NCBI GenBank assembly: GCA_013821605.1
Contig: JACDGP010000001.1
Span: forward strand, 82,491 to 146,490
Length of the DNA stretch: 64,000 nt
Origin: Herpetosiphonaceae bacterium
Lineage (GTDB): Bacteria > Chloroflexota > Chloroflexia > Chloroflexales > Kallotenuaceae
Reading direction: 5' to 3'
The notes beneath the pieces are model-generated. The model saw nothing but the letters and a program-made list of their open reading frames with translations, was not told the origin of the DNA and did not search any database. Numbering within the stretch: position 1 is the stretch's first letter; each line of letters opens with the position of its first letter. This document shows, in pieces, positions 35,038 to 42,249 of the stretch. The translations under genes were made by a program, and so were the position numbers.

Positions 35038-35160
35038 CTTGTGCAAAGTCGTCTTTTGTCGTCAGTTCTCGCTATGATTAGCCAGAGCCTGAACTCGGTA
35101 GGTTGACGTCTGGTTACAGCCAAGGGCACAATTTTTGATCAATTTGCGACTTTGCACAAG
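35038..35160. repeat. MITE-like element with 14-base terminal inverted repeats
   Basis: CTTGTGCAAAGTCG at 35038-35051 and its exact inverse CGACTTTGCACAAG at 35147-35160 enclose a 123-base AT-richer stretch without a gene. The size and perfect ends suggest a miniature inverted-repeat element or the fused ends of a lost insertion sequence. The surrounding stretch from 34898 to 35217 otherwise holds nothing I can name. Confidence 0.5.
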
Positions 35161-35217
35161 CGCTTTACTGACAGGGAGGGACTTGACCATTGGCTCTGCT
35201 TGGCGTAGCATGGGCCG

Positions 35218-35379
35218 ATGAGCTGGGACGAGGCGTTCGCGAACCGCTATGAGGATTGGTCGGCTCACATGACGGCCGACGTCGCCCTCTACGGCGGCTT
35301 CGCCCACGAGCCGTTTGTCGACGACAGCCGGGAATACGTGTTCGTCGCCCGCCATCGGCGCTCAAGTGTCAGCTCCTAA
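35218..35379 (+). pseudogene. SAM-dependent methyltransferase remnant (internal deletion)
   Basis: 53 codons. The first part, MSWDEAFANRYEDWSAHMTA, is a typical start of a class I SAM-dependent methyltransferase, and the end, DDSREYVFVARHR, looks like the last strand of the same family. The SAM-binding core that should lie between them (about 200 residues) is missing while the frame is kept. It could therefore make a short nonfunctional protein. GGAGGG lies some distance upstream. Confidence 0.55.
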
Positions 35380-35491
35380 CACCGGCCACATCGTGGGCAC
35401 CGCGCTCGACCGTCGGTTGCGTCACCGGCAAGGTGGAATTATAATTTGTCATGACAATTGTGGCTACTACTTGGATGATCAAGGAAGCAAC

Positions 35492-36136
35492 GTGGTCAAG
35501 ATCCACGTTCTTGGCGGGCCGGGCAGCGGGAAGACGACTTTAGGCAAAGAGCTATCAGCCAAGCTGCACATCCCACATTATGACTTTGATCTATATGGCG
35601 AGAAAAATGGCACCAGCGCGGAAGCTTGGGCTGAGGAGTCGTTTTCCATTGCCCAGCAGCCGGGCTGGGTCGTGGAAAATATCGCCATTATCCATATCGA
35701 CCCGCTGCTATATGCCGCCGACCACATTGTGCTGCTGGATGTTCCCTGGCCGGTGGCGGCATGGCGTATGTTGTACCGGCATATCATGGCGACGCTGCAC
35801 GGCACAAATCGATATCCCGGTTTCAAATCGCTCTATGCCTTGCTCACCTCCTCCCGCAGGTACTACCTCAACATCAACAAGCGTCCTGCGATAGCAGAGC
35901 TGATGCACAGCTACCTGGAGCAGCACACAAGCACGCTTCCACCGACTCGCCAGGAAGTAATTGAGCAGCTTGAAACGTATAGCGCACTGATTCTCCCGCC
36001 AACTATAGAGTTCGTCCGCTCGTATCTTGAAAAATACGGTGAGAAAGTGATCGTGGTCAGGACCAACGCCGACCGCGCACGTCTTCTGGCTTTCCTCACA
36101 ACAAGGTACCATCAACAACCAGCCAGTTCGGTCTAA
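35492..36136 (+). CDS. P-loop adenylate-kinase-like protein (topology-modulation/FlaR type)
   Basis: 214 aa. The Walker A motif is at the very N-terminus (KIHVLGGPGSGKTTLGKELS), followed by IPHYDFDLYGEKNG, as in the AAA_18/FlaR-like P-loop kinases in which a short loop with Asp takes the place of the nucleotide-monophosphate domain. IVLLDVPWPVAAWRMLYRHI is the usual second strand and helix. A GTG at 35492 with AAGGAAG was taken as start; the longer frame from 35315 overlaps the methyltransferase remnant and has no family similarity. The substrate is unknown. No near neighbour in the same direction suggests an operon. Confidence 0.75.
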   Translation: MVKIHVLGGPGSGKTTLGKELSAKLHIPHYDFDLYGEKNGTSAEAWAEESFSIAQQPGWVVENIAIIHIDPLLYAADHIVLLDVPWPVAAWRMLYRHIMATLHGTNRYPGFKSLYALLTSSRRYYLNINKRPAIAELMHSYLEQHTSTLPPTRQEVIEQLETYSALILPPTIEFVRSYLEKYGEKVIVVRTNADRARLLAFLTTRYHQQPASSV

Positions 36137-36207
36137 AACTGTCAACTTCATCTTGCATCGGTGTATCGTGCTGCACCAGTGTCATTCTGCTCAGTTTTCT
36201 ATCTTAC

Positions 36208-36236
36208 TTGTCAGTAGGCTATCTTGCGAGTATACT
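36208..36236 (+). promoter_or_regulatory. Promoter of the XRE-ClpP gene pair
   Basis: TTGTCA at 36208-36213 and TATACT at 36231-36236 are separated by 17 bases. The start codon of the XRE gene is only 21 bases downstream. Two copies of CTATCTT (36199-36205 and 36219-36225, 20 bases apart) flank the -35 box and could be a binding site for autoregulation. Confidence 0.6.
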
Positions 36237-36256
36237 ACACTCAAAGGAGCTTAACG

Positions 36257-36787
36257 ATGTCTGATGATCCAAGTGAATTCTCCACCTGGCTCAATACCGT
36301 AATGCTCAGCCAAGGTCTCTCCCAAGCTGAACTTGCACGGCGAGTCGGTGTTGCGGATACCCAGGTCTCGCGCTGGAGACGTGGTCAGGTGATACCCACC
36401 CTGCGCTACCTCCAACAACTCGCTGACACCTTCGGGGTGCCGCGTACGCGCCTTGACCGCCTGGTGGGCTACCCTATTGAAGGTGCTATGGAGACCACTC
36501 ATGCGGCGACAATGGATGCTGCCACAGAGGCCGCATGGGCCGCGCATCAGGCCCACTTAGGACAGATTTTGCAAGAAAAGCTGCTGCCTTCGCTCTGGCC
36601 GGCCTATGTCGATGCTTGTGACGCGCTCGCCGACGCGCTCCGCACATCGTTGCAAACGGGGTTGACGCAGGCACAGGCCACATCTGCTACTGAGGCGATA
36701 AGCAACGGATCTGCTGCCAGTGAGAAGGAAGAGCGCACCTTGGGCTTCCATCCCCGCGGGCTACGCTCTGGTACGCATATCGGCTAA
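36257..36787 (+). CDS. XRE-family helix-turn-helix regulator
   Basis: 176 aa. The DNA-binding domain is at residues about 10-60: LSQAELARRVGVADTQVSRW followed by RRGQVIPTLRYLQQLADTFG. The rest (residues 75-176) is a helical, Ala-rich region without a recognisable effector domain, ending in a polar tail. The ATG at 36257 has AAAGGAGC upstream. It is followed by a ClpP gene after 31 bases, so both are probably cotranscribed from the promoter at 36208. A regulator and a peptidase in one unit raises the possibility that the peptidase acts on this protein, which is speculation. Confidence 0.82.
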   Translation: MSDDPSEFSTWLNTVMLSQGLSQAELARRVGVADTQVSRWRRGQVIPTLRYLQQLADTFGVPRTRLDRLVGYPIEGAMETTHAATMDAATEAAWAAHQAHLGQILQEKLLPSLWPAYVDACDALADALRTSLQTGLTQAQATSATEAISNGSAASEKEERTLGFHPRGLRSGTHIG

Positions 36788-36818
36788 ATAGTCCAGAACC
36801 AGTACTGAGGAGGTACCT

Positions 36819-37463
36819 ATGACAAGGATGAAGCAACCTACGAGCAACATGCTTGTGCCCCAGGCGGTCGTGCCCTATGTCATCGAACAGACCAGCCGAG
36901 GCGAGCGCAGCTACGATGTGTATTCGCGCTTGTTGAAAGAGCGGATTATTATGCTTGGGACCCCGATTGACGCCGACGTGGCCAACGTGATCATCGCGCA
37001 ACTGCTCTTTTTGGAGCACGAAGACCCGGAGCGCGACATCTCCCTGTATATCAACTGCCCTGGCGGTGTGGTGTACGCTGGTCTCGCCATCTACGACACG
37101 ATGCAGATGATCCGGGCCGATGTTGCAACCGTATGCATGGGGATGGCAGCTTCCTTCGGTACGATTCTGCTGGCCGGCGGAGCGAAGGGCAAACGTTTTT
37201 CGCTGCCCAACTCGACAATTCATATGCATCCGGCGTTGGGAGGAGCCAGTGGCTCGGCACCCGATGTCGAGGTCCAGATGAGAGAGTTGTTGCGGCTGCA
37301 AGATCTGACGCGGAGGTTGATGGCGAAGGATACTGGGCAGACCGTACAGCGGATCGAGCAGGACTTTGATCGCGACAAGCATATGACGGCGGAAGAGGCC
37401 AAAGCATACGGCATCATCGACGACATCTACACAGCAGAACTCAGCTCACCCCAAGTCATATAG
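36819..37463 (+). CDS. clpP: ATP-dependent Clp protease proteolytic subunit ClpP
   Basis: 214 aa serine peptidase that forms the proteolytic barrel of Clp. The catalytic Ser is in [13 protein letters not shown], the His in [15 protein letters not shown], and the Asp in [20 protein letters not shown]. The processing region is in [15 protein letters not shown], the standard ClpP start. The active-site neighbours GMAASF and MHPALG are slightly unusual (GQAAS(M) and HQP(L) are commoner), so it may be a paralogue rather than the main ClpP. AGGAGG precedes the ATG. No ClpX or ClpA gene is nearby. Confidence 0.93.
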   Translation: MTRMKQPTSNMLVPQAVVPYVIEQTSRGERSYDVYSRLLKERIIMLGTPIDADVANVIIAQLLFLEHEDPERDISLYINCPGGVVYAGLAIYDTMQMIRADVATVCMGMAASFGTILLAGGAKGKRFSLPNSTIHMHPALGGASGSAPDVEVQMRELLRLQDLTRRLMAKDTGQTVQRIEQDFDRDKHMTAEEAKAYGIIDDIYTAELSSPQVI

Positions 37464-37474
37464 AATAGGGCGGG

Positions 37475-37514
37475 GCAGGCCGGTTAGTGAGTTGTAAAGC
37501 AGTCTGGCCTGCCT
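37475..37514. terminator. Hairpin behind clpP, weak terminator candidate
   Basis: GGCAGGCC at 37475-37482 is complementary to GGCCTGCC at 37507-37514, with a 24-base loop and no T-run. It lies 12 bases after the clpP stop. Confidence 0.35.
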
Positions 37515-37554
37515 CAGTTACAATGCGTGGAAGATTCTTACCTCGGAGCGCAAC

Positions 37555-38001
37555 ATGACCCCTCCCGTGATCATTCAGGCCCAGCTTAATCACCTTGATC
37601 AGCTTGTCCCGTTGCTTGATCAATATCGCCAGTTTTACCGGCAGCCTTCCGCCGTTGATGAGGCCCGTCGCTTTCTCCAAGCTCGCTTGGCAGGCAGCGA
37701 GTCTGTTATCTTCCTGGCTCTGCGAGATAATGTCGGTGTCGGCTTTACGCAGTTGTATCCATCCTTTTCGTCGGTCTCCCTGCGCCGCCTATGGATTCTT
37801 AATGATCTTTTCGTCGCCGGCGATCAACGGGGACAGGGTGTTGCGACGGCCCTGCTAGAGCGTGCGCGTACGTGGGCTATCGCCACGCACGCGAAAGGGA
37901 TGGCACTGGAGACAGCGGTCGATAATCCCGCTCAGCAGCTGTACGAACGCCTAGGCTGGCAACGTGATAATGGCTTTTATCACTATTCGCTGACTGTGTA
38001 A
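37555..38001 (+). CDS. GNAT N-acetyltransferase
   Basis: 148 aa cytoplasmic acetyltransferase. The acetyl-CoA-binding motif is in LNDLFVAGDQRGQGVATALL (Q/RxxGxA) at about residues 82-101, and AVDNPAQQLYERLGWQRDNG is the family's C-terminal segment. Substrate unknown. The ATG at 37555 follows TCGGAGCGCAAC. It is a single gene between clpP and a convergent lipocalin-like gene. Confidence 0.88.
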   Translation: MTPPVIIQAQLNHLDQLVPLLDQYRQFYRQPSAVDEARRFLQARLAGSESVIFLALRDNVGVGFTQLYPSFSSVSLRRLWILNDLFVAGDQRGQGVATALLERARTWAIATHAKGMALETAVDNPAQQLYERLGWQRDNGFYHYSLTV

Positions 38002-38059
38002 GTGGTCTTGAGATGGGTCGTTTCGATGATGGCGTTGACATTAACCCCGAGTCGTTGTG

Positions 38060-39226
38060 CTAACGGACCTGCACGGCTGCTGGTCGCTGTTCGCCATACC
38101 CGGTTAGCTCGACATAACCGTTGCCGTTGATAGGTTGCCCGTTACTGGTGCCTGTGATTCGCGATGCGCCCTCCCAGTAGGTAACGGTGAGCGGCAGTTC
38201 CTGATTTTGGATGTAGGGCGTTACCTGAAGATCAAGCCTTTCTTTGGCGATCCTCACGTGCCAACCGGAAGGATATGTCGCCCCGCTATGCGCACTATGC
38301 CAATGATCAAGCACATCGATCACAACATCATCACGTTTAATGATTTGGGGTGTACCATCTGTACCAATCAGCATTCCACTCGAAAACGGCTCGATAGTAC
38401 CATCGCGTAGCCGCAGTTGGTAATACATGATTTCGCGGCCATCACCGAGTTGTAAGGCGAACCAATCCCAGCCGACGGCATCCGCGCCTAATACACTTGT
38501 GCTCCACTCACGGTCCATCCAGCTCAAGCCAGTCACTGACACCGTCTTGTTGGCAACCGTAATCGTGCCACTCGTTGACATCCGCGTGAGCGAGTAATAA
38601 TACGAGGCATTGCCTGCCGCCGCCGACTTTTGGCTCAGCCCCTTGTCGCCTTGCAGCACCGGTGGCTTCGTGCTTTCAAGCTGAAGATCGATTGCCACTG
38701 CATCCTGCTTGGCTTGCAGCCGCATCCTTGTTCCCGTACCACTAGCACTCCAACTATCTAGCCAAACCCGGAAAGGATCACCCTGCGCCCCGGCCAGTCC
38801 CGCACCATCACGACTAAACCGATCAAAAGCATAAAACTGCTTGCCGGCGACATCGGTGAGGGCAAAGTGCGCCATATAGAGATTGGCAGTAGCCCAATCT
38901 GAGGCGCGCGTCTGCGGATGAGCCGCAAGGCCCCGCCGAAAAAAAGTCAGCTGGTAACCCCAGTGTCGCCCATCGGCAGAGTCGAGGTTACCCGTGTAGT
39001 ACCACCATTCGGTCTGGTAGTCTGGATGGGGTCCATGATCGACCGGAAATTGGAAGGTCCGTGGTGTCGTTGCACGCGTGAAGCCGGCAGCATCACTGTT
39101 GACTGCTTGTACGACGCTCAACTGTCCTGCCGCAGGCGGCGGTGGGTTGTGCGCGATAACCCACCAGCTTGCTCCGATTACCACGACCACCACCAAGCCC
39201 AACACCAACCCAATCCGCCGCATCAT
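38060..39226 (-). CDS. Membrane-anchored lipocalin-like protein, CrtC/AttH family
   Basis: 388 aa. The chosen start gives MMRRIGLVLGLVVVVVIGAS, a single N-terminal membrane segment, so the rest is outside the membrane. HPDYQTEWWYYTGNLDSADG and YQLTFFRRGLA are the hallmark of the CrtC/AttH lipocalin-like family, and SVTGLSWMDREWSTSVLGAD with WDWFALQLGDGREIMYYQLR continues it. Members include carotenoid hydratases and secreted hydrolase-like proteins; the function here is unknown. GGCGGGATAGAG precedes the ATG. Confidence 0.82.
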   Translation of the reverse strand: MMRRIGLVLGLVVVVVIGASWWVIAHNPPPPAAGQLSVVQAVNSDAAGFTRATTPRTFQFPVDHGPHPDYQTEWWYYTGNLDSADGRHWGYQLTFFRRGLAAHPQTRASDWATANLYMAHFALTDVAGKQFYAFDRFSRDGAGLAGAQGDPFRVWLDSWSASGTGTRMRLQAKQDAVAIDLQLESTKPPVLQGDKGLSQKSAAAGNASYYYSLTRMSTSGTITVANKTVSVTGLSWMDREWSTSVLGADAVGWDWFALQLGDGREIMYYQLRLRDGTIEPFSSGMLIGTDGTPQIIKRDDVVIDVLDHWHSAHSGATYPSGWHVRIAKERLDLQVTPYIQNQELPLTVTYWEGASRITGTSNGQPINGNGYVELTGYGEQRPAAVQVR

Positions 39227-39316
39227 CTCTATCCCGCCGTTTGAGTATCCACTATGCAGTGTACCAGTACCGGCTTTGGACTGCTTCAAACGTGTAGACA
39301 GCGATTGTAGTCAGTG

Positions 39317-39727
39317 TTACACCGCTGGACCGGGACGCGGCGGCTGTGTAAAGTCGAAGCAATCCAGCATGGGGTCAGCCTTCTGAACCCGCTGATTCAA
39401 CACGGGCAACTGAAAGATGGTCGTACAGAACTTAACGAGACTGACATGCGAATGGAGCACCTTCGAGACATAGCTCTGTTTTGCAAAGGCACCAAGCACC
39501 AGACAACCCACCCTCGAACCATAGCGAAACGGTGTGCCATCGTGCCAGCGCTCAACTTCCGGTGGTGTCACGTGGTCATACCATCCTCCCCAGTCGTCCC
39601 AGGTCACGAAAACGGCAGTTGCGTTCCACAGGCCGCCCTGCACAATGGCATGAATCTGCTGTACGGTCCATTGCTCGCCCTGTGAGACATTTTCGACCGG
39701 ATGTTCACTGCGATGGTTCCATATCCA
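39317..39727 (-). pseudogene. Phosphoesterase (phospholipase C/acid phosphatase type), 5'-truncated
   Basis: Open frame of 136 codons without a start. SEHPVENVSQGEQWTVQQIH, TAVFVTWDDWGGWYDHVTPP and LVLGAFAKQSYVSKVLHSHV match the C-terminal third of the bacterial phosphoesterase/phospholipase C family. All of the N-terminal catalytic part is absent; an in-frame stop ends the frame upstream and the next gene's stop codon lies at 39752. The gene was probably lost when the neighbouring beta-propeller gene was placed here or by deletion. Confidence 0.7.
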
Positions 39728-39751
39728 CTACAGAAATGCTATCTGCAGCCG

Positions 39752-40882
39752 CTATTTACCGTTTGTCGGGACAAACAGCAGCCCTTTCGGGCTCGTGAAA
39801 CCGCTCGCCACGGGACTGATGAATCCTGTGTGTGTGTTCAGTTGCCCGACCGTGTTGGCCAGTGTCGGGTTGTCCGAGCTCACCGTACTATAGGCCTCGT
39901 CGCTCCCGAAACCTGCTTTCTTCGTTAGTTGGTAGATCGCACCTGGCAGAGCGTGGTCGCCAATCAAGAAATACCCTGTCTTCGAGGTGGTCCACGTGGT
40001 CTCGTCGATGATCGGCGGACATGCTACGGCTGGCGGAATTGGCGGCTTGCCACAATTGACCGTCGGCGTAGGCTTAAGCCGCAATGCGCTGACCTGTTGG
40101 GTCTGAGTGCCGGCGTTGTGGATAAAAATCAGAGTCGAATCAGCCTGACCGTCAAGCACAACATCACCACTGGCAGGGTCAACCGAGAGGCTATCCGGAT
40201 CGGTGATGTTGACGGTCGTCTTCGTGCCCGTCGCTCGGTTCGTGACCACAAGAAACCCAACCAGCATCGGCGTGAGCACCGCTTTCCCACCCAGGAATTG
40301 GATCGACGCCATCAGGCGGTGTGTGTTAAAGCCCTTCGGGTTCGGCGTTGGATTAGATGCCGAAAGGAAGGTGCCGTGTGCTGTGAAGGCGATATCGTCA
40401 TAACCACCACCAAACTGGGGATTGACCGGTAATGCATACATCGTAGCTGCACCGGTCTGCGGATTGACAATCCTTAGGATGGGGCTGGCGTCCTCGTTGT
40501 TGAGCACCCACAGCGTGCCATCAGCCGGGTTAATCCTCAGGCCGTCGGTCTTGCCGGGAAACGGTCCCAAAAAGGTGACAGGGGACCCTCCAGTCATCGC
40601 GTATTTAGCTACGATGCTCGATCCGCTGCTGCCGTCGGGAGCACCGTTGTTTTGGTAGCCTGCATATACGAAGCTACCGTCCGTCGTCTCCGAGTCGACA
40701 TTGTAATAACAGGTGGGACTGGCATCACCTCCACCCGGGCAACCAGAAATGTTGTCAGTAGCCCAAGGTGCAATTTTATAATCAGGTGCTAGGACACCCG
40801 CTGCGCTCGCCGGCATTCGTGTTGGAATTGCTAGCACCACTGCCAGGGCTCCAGCAATGAGACCCGTCTTCCACTTGATCAT
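39752..40882 (-). CDS. Secreted beta-propeller-like protein
   Basis: 376 aa with a clear Sec signal peptide (MIKWKTGLIAGALAVVLAIP, cleavage near ASAAG). The mature part has repeated short strands with Asp/Gly turns: TDGLRINPADGTLWVLNNED, GGGYDDIAFTAHGTFLSASN and DPDSLSVDPASGDVVLDGQA, in the manner of NHL or SMP-30-like propellers. No catalytic motif is recognised. The two CPP/GKPP stretches hold cysteines that may pair. GAAGGAGGAAG precedes the ATG. It is adjacent to a truncated phosphoesterase. Confidence 0.75.
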   Translation of the reverse strand: MIKWKTGLIAGALAVVLAIPTRMPASAAGVLAPDYKIAPWATDNISGCPGGGDASPTCYYNVDSETTDGSFVYAGYQNNGAPDGSSGSSIVAKYAMTGGSPVTFLGPFPGKTDGLRINPADGTLWVLNNEDASPILRIVNPQTGAATMYALPVNPQFGGGYDDIAFTAHGTFLSASNPTPNPKGFNTHRLMASIQFLGGKAVLTPMLVGFLVVTNRATGTKTTVNITDPDSLSVDPASGDVVLDGQADSTLIFIHNAGTQTQQVSALRLKPTPTVNCGKPPIPPAVACPPIIDETTWTTSKTGYFLIGDHALPGAIYQLTKKAGFGSDEAYSTVSSDNPTLANTVGQLNTHTGFISPVASGFTSPKGLLFVPTNGK

Positions 40883-41116
40883 GCACTTCCTCCTTCCTAC
40901 AAACCTCGTGCAGTGACATGAACAAGCATCCTGCCCTTACACAAAGGCTGTACGCTACCGCGCGGGCGAAGCTTACGCCCCTGCAAGGTAGCGTCTTGAC
41001 GCATCTACGATACCAGGGGGGCGTTAAGGATGCCTTAACAAGCTAGAAGAAAAGAGTTAAGGCGCAGACCATTCATCCGCGCCTATACTACCTGGAGTAC
41101 TGTACTACTCGGTTCT

Positions 41117-41932
41117 TTACGATTCGCTCCGCCATAACCAACGCAATGAGTCGGGCAAGATCGCGCCGCCGTGCTCACCGTTATGGCCGCCGCTCCCACC
41201 GGCGAACATATGGTCATAGCCGCGAAACTTGAGCGCAGCAACCATCTGGAGGTTGGCCAGCCACCAGTTGCCCCACTCGTTATCGAGATCGGCCTCGCCA
41301 TCCTGCAGAAAAACGCGGAGCGGGCGCGGCGCTTCTTTGCGGATCAGCGAGGGGTAGACGTGCCCGCCACGGATATCGGCGAATGAGCCGATGTGCGACA
41401 TGACTTTCCTGAAGGCGTCGGGCCGCTGCCAGGCAACCGTGAAAGCGCAGATACCACCGGATGATGCCCCACAGATCGCCCGCTGCTCGGGATCAGTGGT
41501 CAGATTCCAGTGCGCGCTGACCTCTGGGAGGATCTCGTTCAGCAAGAAGCGGGCGTACCGGTCAGACAGCGTGTCGTACTCAAAGGAGCGATTGCTAGCG
41601 GACCAAGGATCGCTTGGTAGCTCATCGGCTACATGACCTGGATTGATGAAAATGCCGATGGTCACCGGCATGGTACCCGTGTGGATCAGGTTGTCAAAGA
41701 CCACTGGGACACGATAGTTACCCTGCTCGTTCAAGTAGGCATGGCCATCCTGAAAGACCATCATGGCGGCAGGAGTGGCCGGCTCATACTGCTGCGGGAC
41801 ATAGACCGCATACTCGCGGCGGGCACCAGGGAATAGCGTGCTCACGTGCTCCATACGGGTAACGCTACCCTGTGGCACCCCAGGCCGACGCTGGGAATCG
41901 GGTCCATGCTGATAGGTAGGTACGGCTGTCAT
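41117..41932 (-). CDS. Esterase family protein (enterochelin-esterase type)
   Basis: 271 aa alpha/beta hydrolase of the esterase-D/Fes family, probably cytoplasmic. The nucleophile elbow is ICGASSGGICAFTV (G-x-S-x-G, Ser about 155), the acid is likely in FLQDGEADLDNEWG, and the His in GSGGHNGEHGG. MVFQDGHAYLNEQGNYRVPV near residue 60 is typical of this family and forms the oxyanion region. The natural substrate is not evident; relatives hydrolyse siderophore or acyl-sugar esters. Confidence 0.85.
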   Translation of the reverse strand: MTAVPTYQHGPDSQRRPGVPQGSVTRMEHVSTLFPGARREYAVYVPQQYEPATPAAMMVFQDGHAYLNEQGNYRVPVVFDNLIHTGTMPVTIGIFINPGHVADELPSDPWSASNRSFEYDTLSDRYARFLLNEILPEVSAHWNLTTDPEQRAICGASSGGICAFTVAWQRPDAFRKVMSHIGSFADIRGGHVYPSLIRKEAPRPLRVFLQDGEADLDNEWGNWWLANLQMVAALKFRGYDHMFAGGSGGHNGEHGGAILPDSLRWLWRSES

Positions 41933-42110
41933 GGCCGTATCCTACCATAGCATGTAGAGGTGCGCACTTGTAATAAATCTCCACTAATTTCCTAGTTGCA
42001 GCGCGAGAACAAGTGTGCTACACTACAACCTGATGGCGGAGTATTATGATCAAGACCCATATGGCGTATGAACAGTGTTGACAGTAGGTTCAACGAGGGG
42101 AGGCACAAAC

Positions 42111-42242
42111 TGTACCATGTACCAAAGTTGAACGTAAATGTACCAAAATAGTGGGGATCTGTACCAAAGTTGAACGTAAATGTACCAAAATCAGTGTACC
42201 AAAACTGCGCAGCCTGTACCAAAGCTGAACGTAAATGTACCA
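42111..42242. repeat. TGTACC array with 21-base period
   Basis: TGTACC occurs at 42111, 42118, 42139, 42160, 42181, 42195, 42215 and 42236. Four of these (42118 to 42181) are spaced exactly 21 bases apart, two helical turns; the others are at 7, 14, 20 and 21. Three 28-base units (42118, 42160, 42215) share the form TGTACCAAAG, then YTGAACGTAAA, then TGTACCA. The array begins 8 bases behind the fhs stop codon. It may be the multiple-repeat end of an IS21-like element, a plasmid-type iteron array or an operator array. The adjacent 41933-42110 holds a possible promoter (TTGCAG-N17-TACACT near 41996) but no gene. Confidence 0.85.
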
Positions 42243-42249
42243 GACCAGC

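Noticed and set aside
36687-37382. A 231-codon minus-strand open frame
   Set aside because: Antisense to clpP, whose full catalytic triad is visible.
42111-42242. CRISPR array reading of the TGTACC repeats
   Set aside because: The repeats are short and direct with no unique spacers of constant length between them; boxes are spaced at multiples near 21 bases, and no cas gene is nearby.
42111-42242. Protein-coding reading of the TGTACC repeats
   Set aside because: A minus-strand frame of 76 codons (41992-42222) only reflects the repeat and has no start signal.
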